This document shows, piece after piece, positions 44,601 through 45,726 of a stretch of DNA of 64,000 nt. The translations under genes were made by a program, and so were the position numbers. This stretch comes from Branchiostoma floridae (Eukaryota; Chordata; Leptocardii; Amphioxiformes; Branchiostomatidae). Below the pieces are notes generated by a model. It saw only the letters and a list, made by a program, of their open reading frames with translations, had not been told where the DNA came from and searched no databases. The number at the start of each line of letters is the position of its first letter. Position 1 is the first letter of the stretch. The stretch lies in assembly GCF_000003815.2 (NCBI RefSeq), contig NC_049979.1, positions 2,753,353 through 2,817,352 on the forward strand. Direction: 5' to 3'.

Positions 44601-45726
44601 TTGGGACCTGAAAGACACATCTGGCCTACTATCCGCAGGAACATTTTCAACATTGCATAAATCTTTTGAAGTTTTTTTAAGACATCCGATTCAATTAGAT
44701 TTGATCTTTAAACTTTTCACTGTTGATAAGGTAAGAAAACAAGTATTACAAATCAAATGAATGCCATTGTCTGTATAGACCCCGATAGTTCTAAAGCGCT
44801 AACCTATAGCATGTGATTCTTATCATTACTTCCTGATGCCTAGCCCAATCACCACTCCGATGTTTGAATGCTATTGTTTAGTTTGTTTCCTTTAAGTACA
44901 TTGGAATTTACCATTCAAAAGTAAGAAAAGTCTCTTTGCTGTCAAGAAGGTTAAAAACATGAGGCAAGTAACAATTGTCCATAACAAGACCAGGAAGGGA
45001 AAATTTTGTTCCAAAAACATCTGCGATAACCAGGGACAAATAGGTCCTGGGTAAAGTAGAAACCATTTTTTTATTAGTGCATTAAATTTGAACAGGGTCC
45101 ATTATTCAAACCTTTTAAGCACTCGACAACAGCAATAAATTTGGGGGATATTTTCTCTGCAATATAGTGAATATGAGACTTGTTGCTTTTTCTTTTGAAC
45201 ATATTTTTTTGTCTGATAATTTCTGTTTACTGTTAATAACTAAGGTACTGTTGATAAGTACAGCATGTAGAAATGTGCTTACCCCATGTATGGCCGGAGC
45301 CAGAGCCACAGCAGGAGCCAACAGTCCAAACCGACCAAAGTTCTCCAGCGAGGACCGTCTGTTCAGTGGTCTCAGAGTTTCTTTCTTTGTCTCTTTACTC
45401 TCCGTCTTTTTATCGGACCGCGGCTTGGCCCACGTCTTCACCTCCTCCTTTAGGCTGCCAGACGACCTGGAGATCGTTCTGTCGTGCATCGGAATCCGAT
45501 CCGAAGGCTCCCGCACCGCGTTCCCGTTCTGGCCCCGTCCGTTCTTGTTCACATCCCCGGTATTTTCGAGAAGCTTCGCTTTCGGGCTGGTGTCGTACAT
45601 GGGGCTGTCCGGCGACCGTCTGCCGGTCGACAACCGCCCGCCTGTCCTCTCCTCGCTTTCCACGGAAAATTTCATGCCGACGAATCCGCCGTTTGTGGCC
45701 GTCCTTTTTTCAACGTCCTCCTCCAT
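2611..45726 (-). CDS. Two-pore-channel-like cation channel with EF-hand linker and C-terminal SH3 domain (34-exon gene model)
   Basis: Hand-built gene model; the exons are listed separately. Every junction has GT donor and AG acceptor on the minus strand, and phases agree through all exons, giving about 1,205 codons (one base inside the 11678-11777 gap is assumed). Order: charged N-terminus (1-196); six-helix domain I (about 198-450) with filter residues STENYP at 404-409; linker with a degenerate and then a canonical EF-hand loop (514-525); six-helix domain II (about 567-825) with TTSNW at 761-765; Ser/Pro/Arg-rich tail with an SH3 domain near 943-993. Two six-helix domains, EPP after S1, FVLL-T-N-P-D in pore I and NW-IM in pore II are typical of two-pore channels, which conduct Na+ or Ca2+ in endolysosomal membranes. 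Usual TPCs have about 700-900 residues and no SH3. The 3' end is uncertain: the last exon may splice onward at 2697 or read through to the stop at 2611. Confidence 0.75.
2698..2831 (-). CDS. Channel exon 34: Ser/Pro/Thr-rich tail; last recognised exon
   Basis: NPMFLSTYPSINTTSSQMNP, then GKSGSPPTTPARKLTPQV and SLQAPQ. Phase 1 in, 0 at a candidate donor (CAG|GTAAAA at 2697). If that donor is not used, the frame runs 28 more codons to a stop at 2611. An AATAAA lies at 2568-2563 in LINE-like tail sequence. Whether the gene continues beyond the window start cannot be told. Confidence 0.65.
2855..3240 (+). mobile_element. Two LINE reverse-transcriptase tail fragments, order scrambled
   Basis: 2862-3023 reads SYFPRTIVEWNLLSSS and ...SLGSFKDCLQ, the extreme C-terminus of a CR1/L2-type reverse transcriptase, followed by a 3' tail with agatacagatacag. 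3119-3240 reads LQWMSLEDRRKMFGLSMMYK, a motif that normally comes before the first, so these are two separate or rearranged fragments. Confidence 0.82.
3483..3651. mobile_element. MITE with TCTCCAAGCAGATCC-type tips
   Basis: The left arm cataagatagtatcaaagct and right arm ttttgatactatcttatgc are inverted, as are the tips tctccaggcagat and atctgcttggaga. The second copy is at 59250-59427. Confidence 0.88.
3698..3741 (-). CDS. Channel exon 33: acidic tail segment
   Basis: DDGIQEEPEEEDEE after the phase-2 join with exon 32, phase 1 out. Acceptor CTGCCCCCAG, donor GTAATG. Confidence 0.68.
4233..4267 (-). CDS. Channel exon 32: 35-nt frame-shifting exon
   Basis: IGRKTTVSSMS plus two bases; phase 0 in, 2 out. 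Acceptor TGTTACAG, donor GTAAGT. Without it, exon 31 would meet TGA as the first codon of exon 33, so this exon decides between a long and a short C-terminus. Confidence 0.65.
4409..4495. mobile_element. Short hairpin MITE
   Basis: gaataaagtgactctttttt and tacacaacca pair with tggttgtgta and aaaaagcctctttattc. The arm resembles the ends of the element at 35263-35720. Confidence 0.75.
4543..4608 (-). CDS. Channel exon 31: basic tail segment
   Basis: 22 codons, MKELNKIVKGGIRMSSRRNR, then NS; phase 0 to 0. It continues naturally from NPEE of exon 30. Acceptor TTTCAG, donor GTAAGG. Confidence 0.78.
4686..4866. mobile_element. MITE with TAGCCTGGGTACC-type tips
   Basis: The ends gcctgggtaccatctgg and attgtacccaggcta are imperfect inverted repeats. 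A related copy is at 31095-31364. Confidence 0.7.
4885..5147 (-). mobile_element. tRNA-derived SINE copy
   Basis: Shares the block aaagtcaggtacccattttt and gagtgaggaaa with 12846-13085 and, inverted, with 32015-32160. The family head contains tRNA-like A and B boxes, clearest at 32020-32075. Confidence 0.6.
5234..5315 (-). CDS. Channel exon 30: basic tail segment
   Basis: RPRLKKKKSTSEWRRSILGD, then MTVMNPEE. Phase 2 in, 0 out. Acceptor CCCTGTAG, donor GTCGGT. The other open frame (rich in Glu) does not fit the phases of neighbouring exons. Confidence 0.78.
5412..5728. mobile_element. CAGGGTTGGACAAG-tipped MITE
   Basis: Tips CAGGGTTGGACAAGT and ACTTGTCCAACCCTG with many internal ACTTG/CAAGT units. 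The second copy is at 36839-37304. Confidence 0.87.
5778..5992. mobile_element. CAGGGCTGTC-tipped MITE
   Basis: Tips CAGGGCTGTC and GATAGCCCTG, with an inner gggacggagggacgggtcctg block. The second copy is at 47402-47635. Confidence 0.8.
6181..6450. mobile_element. Nested hairpin element
   Basis: The outer arms gaagaagattcactctttac (6201) and gtaaagagtgaatcttcttc (ending 6434) are perfect inverses. Inner arms at 6258-6296 and 6307-6345 (tgtacaatttctcgaaacaa and its inverse) form a near-perfect ~36-bp stem. Confidence 0.88.
6742..6756 (-). CDS. Channel exon 29: 15-nt micro-exon
   Basis: Encodes SMLD, completing codons on both sides, and is frame-neutral. The acceptor has a strong pyrimidine tract (TCCTTGCATTTTTCAG); donor GTGAGT. 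Confidence 0.55.
7371..7447 (-). CDS. Channel exon 28: TPRNS-repeat tail segment
   Basis: TPRNSVTTLTPRNSLSEPP, then RLSVDHG. It contains TPRNS twice, nine residues apart. Acceptor GTTCCAG, donor GTGAGT, phase 2 out. Confidence 0.78.
7551..7861. mobile_element. TACTGTAAATGCA-tipped MITE containing an assembly gap
   Basis: The tips TACTGTAAATGCA and TGCATTTACAGTA are inverted; the inside carries cgcggt/accgcg-rich arms. The 100-N gap 7686-7785 falls in the middle. Related copies are at 31809-32003 and 63558-63748. Confidence 0.85.
7686..7785. other. Assembly gap of 100 N
   Basis: Exactly 100 N inside a palindromic element; open frames spanning it are meaningless. Confidence 1.
7986..11130. 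repeat. 38-bp minisatellite, about 80 copies
   Basis: The unit CACTGATGTTACTGTCCCTG + TCCTTAGTGCTGACACAA is repeated for 3.1 kb with mostly point differences (gctgacat, gctaacac, tactgaca variants). It lies in the intron between exons 27 and 28. No spacers are present, so it is not a CRISPR array. Confidence 0.97.
11165..11455. repeat. Compound TAC trinucleotide repeat with a 22-base spacer motif
   Basis: Runs of TAC/ACC are separated by repeated spacers of the form gtccccagcagcag, tataatcaa, atactgggtac. About three to four units, so trinucleotide runs are nested in a longer period. Confidence 0.85.
11500..11677 (-). CDS. Channel exon 27 (5' end in assembly gap): SH3 end and Pro-rich tail
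   Basis: The visible part reads TYIDEPPVCLPVTHVESLGR and runs on to PAPPPAPKVE. TYIDE completes the SH3 fold after WFP (compare SNYVE). The acceptor and one or more bases lie in the N run; phase 1 from exon 26 fits. Donor GTAAAA, phase 0 out. Confidence 0.8.
11678..11777. other. Assembly gap of 100 N
   Basis: Exactly 100 N, a conventional gap placeholder. It removes the acceptor of exon 27. Confidence 1.
12579..12630 (-). CDS. Channel exon 26: SH3 core
   Basis: Encodes KGDWYKGRKHDKVGWFP. This gives the conserved SH3 Trp (DWYKG), the GWFP turn and the ligand-binding Pro. Acceptor TTTCACAG, donor GTAAGT, phase 1 out. Confidence 0.88.
12846..13085 (-). mobile_element. tRNA-derived SINE copy
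   Basis: Read on the minus strand, a tRNA-like head (CAGACTGAGAGGTC, GAATTTGATTC) is followed by a body with tttcctcactccgtcc, shared with 4885-5147 and 32015-32160. Confidence 0.65.
13277..13468 (-). CDS. Channel exon 25: basic helix and first half of SH3 domain
   Basis: 64 codons, phase 0 to 0. DEDKDEDLSGLTKEE is followed by a strongly basic helix (MQRRMKNRKRNKRKQ), then the SH3 start: KLRAIQAFQANGSNELDLKV and GDEVDALEK, matching the ALYDY, DELSF and GD-I-VLEK strands. Acceptor CTGCAG, donor GTAAGC. Confidence 0.85.
13858..13953 (-). CDS. Channel exon 24: Pro-rich tail segment
   Basis: 32 codons, SQNKLEDGLPKPNLEVLRKP, then SLRPTTAPPEDS; phase 0 to 0. RKPSLRP-TAPP could be a proline-rich SH3 ligand, perhaps for the SH3 domain that follows (inference). 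Acceptor CCACAG, donor GTAAGT. Confidence 0.78.
15560..15700 (-). mobile_element. SINE fragment
   Basis: Contains ttccaccaccatttaccacc and aactaaagtcag, degenerate versions of the body of the SINE at 4885-5147. Confidence 0.45.
15833..15858. repeat. (CTT)n microsatellite
   Basis: About nine CTT units in a row in an intron. Confidence 0.9.
16189..16298. mobile_element. Hairpin MITE (TAGCCTGGTATCCAG family)
   Basis: Near-perfect palindrome with tips TAGCCTGGTAT and ATACCAGGCTA; inner arms gctcctgagtctct and agagactcaggagc. Other copies are at 39441-39556 and 58900-58998. Confidence 0.85.
16395..16880. repeat. ~110-bp tandem repeat carrying paired CCAAT boxes
   Basis: About 4.5 units, each with AGCCAATCAC on one strand, an inverted CCAAT (ATGATTGG) 25-30 bases further on, and a CTGCAGAAGGGG block. 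It lies 140 bases from exon 23 in the intron between exons 23 and 24. CCAAT is the NF-Y core site; a regulatory role is inference. Confidence 0.85.
17017..17106 (-). CDS. Channel exon 23: Ser/Arg-rich tail segment
   Basis: 30 codons, NEAPPSSGRRGSIAHSAASR, then ASTPRTSSRQ; phase 0 to 0. Acceptor TTTCAG, donor GTAGAA. RRGS and RTSS are typical basophilic-kinase phosphorylation contexts (inference). Confidence 0.72.
18080..18135. repeat. LINE 3' tail remnant
   Basis: ataataataatctttattgac has the look of an inverted AATAAAGATTATTAT LINE tail next to the TIR element at 18185. Confidence 0.4.
18185..19265. mobile_element. Non-autonomous DNA transposon with ~28-bp TIRs
   Basis: The ends ACGGGAGGGGGCCATACTT and AAGTATGGCCCCCTCCCGT are perfect inverted repeats. 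A subterminal pair (ggggtccaaattt near 18219, gtttggaccccttt near 19010) also inverts. The flanks are TA-rich (TATA / TATT). About 1.08 kb, no transposase recognised. The interior includes a GC-rich patch near 18590-18680. Confidence 0.82.
19940..19960 (-). CDS. Possible 21-nt micro-exon (KKKKGQA)
   Basis: Flanked by CCACCCACCACAG and GTATAAG on the minus strand. It encodes KKKKGQA and keeps phase 0 between exons 22 and 23. Plausible but too short to be sure; it could be skipped. Confidence 0.35.
20381..20437 (-). CDS. Channel exon 22: early C-terminal tail
   Basis: 19 codons, TTFADTAKNFLNAVFESTR, phase 0 to 0. Acceptor CTTTCAG, donor GTGAGT. Amphipathic helix just after IIS6. Confidence 0.78.
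20672..20756 (-). CDS. Channel exon 21: end of IIS6 and acidic post-S6 segment
   Basis: LFVAIAIEAFNKLGKNDDDD then IGQLQKEK. VA-xIEAF matches the end of IIS6 in two-pore channels. Acceptor TTCCAG, donor GTACAT, phase 0 out. Confidence 0.87.
20937..21170. repeat. Tandem repeat directly after exon 20
   Basis: Three imperfect copies of a unit containing aactgatgagagaatgctac and tttgctacatttgtagcg lie within 10 bases of the exon 20 donor. Unlike the arrays after exons 3, 7, 11 and 15, the unit has no exon sequence. Confidence 0.8.
21177..21253 (-). CDS. Channel exon 20: domain II S6, first part
   Basis: AILNTSHVALIYFVTCYIVV, then NLVVM. TSH-LYF-T-YIV-VVM closely follows the two-pore-channel IIS6 pattern. 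Acceptor TTCCTCAG, donor GTAAGG. Confidence 0.87.
21285..22100. repeat. 212-bp tandem repeat and LINE-tail duplications
   Basis: A 212-base unit (marker cttgaatatatatgtgtag) starts at 21310, 21522 and 21734, about 2.5 copies. It is followed by three copies of a 64-67-base unit (agttccactct at 21926, 21990, 22057). In the minus frame the latter reads FFSRTM...EWNSL...AVGAS, the end of a LINE reverse transcriptase, so the array grew from a LINE tail. Confidence 0.82.
22119..22182 (-). CDS. Channel exon 19: pore helix II and selectivity filter
   Basis: CSLAVVFQVVTTSNWHEIMN is pore II. Known TPCs have VVNNW at this place; here it is TTSNW, so the first filter Asn is Ser (predicted 763). Acceptor CTTTAG, donor GTGAGT. 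Confidence 0.87.
22385..22925 (-). mobile_element. 5'-truncated non-LTR retrotransposon (LINE) 3' end
   Basis: The minus frame from about 22925 to 22546 reads RPLLEYACVVWHPGLS and ...IGRVQKRALRIILG, then ...ALRTTGLSRLDSRRDILCLS. This is the classic C-terminal end of CR1/Jockey-like reverse transcriptases. After the stop a short 3' tail with AATAAA-like sequence ends near 22385. It is an old fragment within the intron between exons 18 and 19. Confidence 0.88.
23316..23435 (-). CDS. Channel exon 18: end of S5 and pore II turret
   Basis: YMYSTLGMEIFFRQDPTS, then INTEYETSLWDYKCGLGFQT. The GMEIF at the end of IIS5 matches two-pore channels. Acceptor TTCCTCAG, donor GTAAGT. Confidence 0.85.
23800..24085. 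repeat. Cluster of inverted copies of an ACTGGATATGATTTTGGAAA repeat
   Basis: The motif occurs in forward orientation near 23941 and inverted near 23868 and 24050, with related copies at 14538 and 60680-60730. It looks like a short inverted-repeat transposon family. Confidence 0.65.
24117..24193 (-). CDS. Channel exon 17: domain II S4-S5 linker and S5
   Basis: TKKAFVLFMKIYPVMF, then DLLLLVFII: linker and first half of S5. Acceptor CCCACAG, donor GTGAGT, phase 2 out. Confidence 0.83.
24283..24460. mobile_element. Tc1/mariner-type MITE
   Basis: The ends are perfect inverted repeats at the tips (CAGTGGAAGCC ... GGCTTCCACTG), flanked by TA on both sides. Subterminal TTAATTGCAC and GTGCAATTAA also pair. 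About 178 bases, non-coding. Confidence 0.85.
24973..25081 (-). CDS. Channel exon 16: domain II S3-S4
   Basis: YVVVYVIESDVLVYRGW, then CIVVSSLAVFTRLGFNSSQ. The S4 region has only Arg at predicted 663 and 677, so it lacks the regular every-third-residue charges. Acceptor CCCTGCAG, donor GTCGGT, phase 0 out. Confidence 0.82.
25207..25641 (-). repeat. Four tandem copies of the exon 15 3' end plus donor
   Basis: Copies start near 25211, 25319, 25424 and 25531; the authentic boundary is near 25640 and the period is about 107. Each repeats the 3' ~65 bases of exon 15 (encoding DPLELADMLMVV...GNVVW) and an AAAC microsatellite from the intron. Donors read GTATAT (outermost), TTATGT (lost), GTATGT and GTATGT. 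Confidence 0.93.
25642..25780 (-). CDS. Channel exon 15: domain II S2 and start of S3
   Basis: AIRSAIVFLFLVEITIRFIG, then LGRKMLDPLELADMLMVVIA and IVGNVVW. LGRK with DP-xL-D is a typical two-pore-channel IIS2-S3 pattern. Acceptor CCCCCCAG, donor GTACGT, phase 2 out. Four copies of the last ~65 bases follow in the intron. Confidence 0.87.
26285..26390 (-). CDS. Channel exon 14: domain II S1 helix
   Basis: ATVFSIFILVLIGIHCILFC is the IIS1 helix, followed by VRWHSMTRDDELIVQ. Acceptor GTTCCAG, donor GTTGGT, phase 1 out. Confidence 0.85.
28009..28065 (-). CDS. Channel exon 13: segment leading into domain II
   Basis: 19 codons, RVHGTCFSFVIDVFKRVAQ, phase 0 to 0. It precedes the IIS1 helix. Acceptor CTTCCAG, donor GTAAAC. 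Confidence 0.75.
28236..28260 (-). repeat. Displaced single copy of the exon 12 donor region
   Basis: Twenty-four of 25 bases match the exon 12 3' end and donor at about 28696-28720 (plus strand ctactcactgtt, one mismatch, tctcctgcacat). The two copies sit on either side of an inverted-repeat element at 28261-28680. Confidence 0.75.
28261..28680. mobile_element. Inverted-repeat (MITE-like) element
   Basis: Long imperfect inverted arms: the left reads ctattcctgggttattgtag and ...ctcactgcattccagatatt; the right reads aatatctggaatgcagtgag and ...attcccaggaatagg. Inner arms include ccccgaaagttt and aaactttcgggcc. There is no coding capacity. It lies between the two copies of the exon 12 donor segment. 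Confidence 0.75.
28703..28843 (-). CDS. Channel exon 12: canonical EF-hand
   Basis: 47 codons, phase 0 to 0. The loop DQDSDGFVDAFD (predicted 514-525) has Asp at positions 1, 3, 5 and 12, Gly at 6 and Val at 8, the full canonical calcium-binding pattern. It is preceded by NRELITEI and followed by an acidic helix (FEFEESDVQEIT). Acceptor CCCCAG, donor GTGAGT. Confidence 0.88.
29390..29522 (-). repeat. Three tandem copies of the exon 11 3' end plus donor
   Basis: Units start at 29394, 29437 and 29480 on the plus strand; the authentic boundary is at 29523. The period is exactly 43 bases. Each carries the segment for LFRILKPK followed by GTAC, so the donor GT is kept. The outermost copy runs into a GT-rich microsatellite (29350-29394). 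Confidence 0.93.
29526..29676 (-). CDS. Channel exon 11: post-S6 helix and first EF-hand-like unit
   Basis: EFSKKHVKRERSRERAEL is a basic helix after S6. AWNLLDPLGEGQLAVND follows as a degenerate EF-hand loop, then LLTLFRILKPK. Acceptor CCCTGTAG, donor GTATGT, phase 0 out. Three copies of its last ~25 bases lie downstream. Confidence 0.85.
30089..30210 (-). CDS. Channel exon 10: domain I S6 helix
   Basis: DFMMKAFDKERAAFLYF follows the filter, as PDVM does in known TPCs. GIFLYVGVYFLAAILLAIIV then forms S6, ending DSYW. Acceptor GTTTCAG, donor GTGCGT, phase 2 out. Confidence 0.87.
30583..30868. repeat. 17-bp minisatellite (TTGCTACACTTAACTGG-like)
   Basis: About 17 imperfect copies of a 17-base unit, alternating between forms ending in TGG and TGA. 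It lies in the intron between exons 9 and 10. Confidence 0.9.
30924..30990 (-). CDS. Channel exon 9: pore helix I and selectivity filter
   Basis: Encodes VFDQIGTSSLQLFVLLSTEN followed by YP. LFVLL-T-x-N is the pore-I signature of two-pore channels. The usual TAN is TEN here, placing Glu at predicted residue 406. Acceptor CCCCCCAG, donor GTTGGT. Confidence 0.85.
31095..31364. mobile_element. MITE with TAGCCTGGGTACC-type tips
   Basis: tagcctgggtaccgtctgga at the left and cagatggtacccaggt at the right. Inner blocks (tctagaacccaat, ccagacgggtagcagaagcg) match the copy at 4686-4866 inverted. Confidence 0.75.
31552..31587 (-). CDS. Channel exon 8: pore I turret micro-exon
   Basis: 36 bases encoding TCTDNDPDVYTG. 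Acceptor TTTTACAG, donor GTAAGT; it enters and leaves at phase 2, joining exons 7 and 9 in frame. Confidence 0.75.
31809..32003. mobile_element. TACTGTAAATGCA-tipped MITE
   Basis: Inverted tips and a central cgcggtggccgcttcaccgcg palindrome core. Same family as 7551-7861. Confidence 0.88.
32015..32160 (+). mobile_element. tRNA-derived SINE
   Basis: GCATAGTCGGCAGGTAACCC resembles an A-box region and GAGGTTCTGGGTTCAAATAC a B-box region. The body acctgactttcctcacttta is shared, inverted, with 4885-5147 and 12846-13085. Confidence 0.7.
32175..32714 (+). mobile_element. LINE 3' fragment with (ATTC)n tail
   Basis: The frame near 32310-32472 reads RTPLEQRICRYCNLDKLEDE then HHFVVECSLCKKER. This Cys/His motif (C-x2-C...H-x4-C-type) is the usual C-terminal knuckle of LINE reverse-transcriptase proteins. 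The 3' end is ATTC repeats at 32689-32714, typical of a target-primed insertion. Confidence 0.85.
32778..33056. mobile_element. ACCTGCA-rich MITE
   Basis: Many ACCTGCAC/GTGCAGGT units in inverted pairs. Same family as 41069-41409. Confidence 0.75.
33075..33489 (-). repeat. Six tandem copies of the exon 7 3' end plus splice donor
   Basis: Copies of the plus-strand motif cctacatgacggttgt start at 33082, 33151, 33219, 33285, 33353 and 33422; the authentic one is at 33490. The period is 66-69 bases. Each unit holds the last ~45 bases of exon 7 (encoding DNCTTNSATTV), the donor GTAGGG, and an intron piece with a short AAAC-type run. Every copy keeps the donor. Confidence 0.92.
33495..33604 (-). 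CDS. Channel exon 7: domain I S5 helix and turret
   Basis: VFVIILVFILTFSAIGVHIF is S5; the following DNCTTNSATTV is the turret and has a possible N-glycosylation site (NCT). Donor GTAGGG, phase 2 out. The last 45 bases and the donor are repeated six times just downstream. Confidence 0.85.
33606..33930. repeat. ACACAGGTAAATACACAACA minisatellite upstream of exon 7
   Basis: About 325 bases of imperfect units built on ACACAGGTAAATACACAACA, with occasional CACTGTCAGG insertions. They begin at the exon 7 acceptor and run into the preceding intron. Cysteine-rich minus-strand open frames here are products of the repeat, not genes. Confidence 0.85.
34165..34275 (-). CDS. Channel exon 6: domain I S4 and S4-S5 linker
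   Basis: 37 codons, phase 0 to 0. RLAQPFRCLRAGMLL corresponds to S4. The Arg residues at predicted 302, 308 and 311 are spaced 6 and 3, fewer than in a classic S4. CKAKNVGHIFDVLL follows as the linker. Confidence 0.85.
34425..34480 (+). repeat. LINE tail fragment
   Basis: tgttatgccgaagggcagtt and ataccggctataac, then gatacagg. It matches the tails at 3023-3118 and (inverted) 37107-37235. Confidence 0.6.
34739..34811 (-). CDS. Channel exon 5: domain I S3 helix
   Basis: Encodes VEFYLVCMFTFDFIMLIIQ and EAISM: a hydrophobic helix with an internal Asp, as in S3 of voltage-sensor domains. Acceptor TGTACAG, donor GTAGGT. Confidence 0.85.
35263..35720. mobile_element. 458-bp element with nested inverted repeats
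   Basis: Outer ends ataggatatagggagttttc and gaaaactcctatatcctat are inverted. Next pair: cctcctatgcagggacatcc / gcatgtccctgtgtaggagg. Next: gtctggatgtaccctgc / gcagggtacatccagac. Innermost: acccttagttcctg / caggaactaagggt. Four consecutive stems share one centre. Confidence 0.88.
35771..35896 (-). CDS. Channel exon 4: domain I S2 helix
   Basis: Reads MNWWVYIGTSFCLLCYYVDI then ALHMAFMTWRVYWALDENKW, which fits S2 and the S2-S3 loop. Acceptor CTGCAG, donor GTCGGA, phase 2 in and 2 out. Confidence 0.85.
36058..36271 (-). repeat. Two intronic copies of the exon 3 3' end
   Basis: Copies at about 36058-36125 and 36203-36271 match the 3' part of exon 3 (CCTCCACAGG...ACATCACCGCTGG), with an 8-base insertion. 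They are separated by TTTG-rich spacers, with a period near 140-145. The authentic donor is GTAAGT; the first copy has GCAAGT and the second has lost the dinucleotide. Confidence 0.8.
36343..36456 (-). CDS. Channel exon 3: domain I S1 helix
   Basis: Encodes CFYIISNRWFKR, then the S1 helix (FLYLVILLHCTLTFW) ending in EPP, the hallmark after S1 of two-pore channels. Acceptor CCTTTGCAG, donor GTAAGT, phase 2 in and 2 out. Two degenerate copies of its 3' end lie downstream in the intron. Confidence 0.85.
36658..36740 (-). pseudogene. tRNA-like sequence (pseudogene or SINE head)
   Basis: Minus strand: GGTGGTCATGTGGTAAGAG (A-box-like) and GGTCCTGGGTTCGAATCCC (consensus T-arm/B-box) lie about 40 bases apart. 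The acceptor stem does not pair well and there is no clean anticodon stem, so a functional tRNA is unlikely. Confidence 0.5.
36839..37304. mobile_element. CAGGGTTGGACAAG MITE interrupted by a LINE tail
   Basis: Tips as in 5412-5728. The right half is split by a ~130-base inverted LINE tail (about 37107-37235: tgtatctgtatctgt, ccggtacaaccgcccttcgg), a nested insertion. Confidence 0.82.
37361..37506 (-). CDS. Channel exon 2: cytoplasmic pre-S1 segment
   Basis: 48 codons plus two bases, entering at phase 0. It reads SDELTKTFVDLQGEN and continues to FKPKFAQ; the middle looks helical and amphipathic. Acceptor CCTCCCCAG and donor GTGAGA are both good. Confidence 0.8.
39408..39670 (+). mobile_element. 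tRNA-derived SINE split by a hairpin MITE
   Basis: The SINE parts (gatgtaacagtggggttcta; ccaacggctctagagctttt; a B-box-like gcgggttcgaatcccggg) flank the MITE at 39441-39556. The SINE word ctgccaaac occurs on both sides of the MITE, as a ~9-base target duplication. Confidence 0.8.
39441..39556. mobile_element. Hairpin MITE (TAGCCTGGTATCCAG family)
   Basis: Near-perfect palindrome: tagcctggtatccagccgta pairs with tacggctggataccaggcta. Inserted in a SINE with a ~9-base duplication. Confidence 0.92.
40581..40742. mobile_element. CAGTGCTCGAAATAC-tipped element
   Basis: Tips cagtgctcgaaatac and gtatttcgggcactg. Sibling at 43304-43496. Confidence 0.8.
41069..41409. mobile_element. AGGGCTCGAAATAC-tipped, ACCTGCA-rich element
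   Basis: Tips agggctcgaaatac and gtatttcgatccctg; interior like 32778-33056. Confidence 0.82.
43304..43496. mobile_element. CAGTGCTTGAAATAC-tipped element
   Basis: Tips cagtgcttgaaatac and atatttcgagcattg. Interior shares ggttgcccaggcagcaacc with 40581-40742 in related form. Confidence 0.75.
45283..45726 (-). CDS. Channel exon 1: start codon and charged N-terminal region
   Basis: 148 codons, phase 0. The start is well supported: an in-frame TAA lies 15 bases before the ATG, and the context (CCAAAATGG) is good. The product begins MEEDVEKRTATNG and is rich in Ser, Arg, Lys and Glu with no membrane segment, so it should be cytoplasmic. The donor after PAIHG is GTAAGC. A candidate acceptor (TTGTTACAG) about 30 bases upstream of the ATG suggests a separate 5' untranslated exon. 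Plus-strand open frames here are shadows of this exon. Confidence 0.75.

Larger units (their letters stand above)
37507..45282. other. Large first coding intron
   Basis: 7.8 kb between exons 1 and 2. Holds a SINE with nested MITE (39408-39670), three CAGTGCTCGAAATA-type elements, a LINE-tail-like block near 37575-37620, and a CACT microsatellite near 44034-44056. No exon recognised. Confidence 0.7.
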
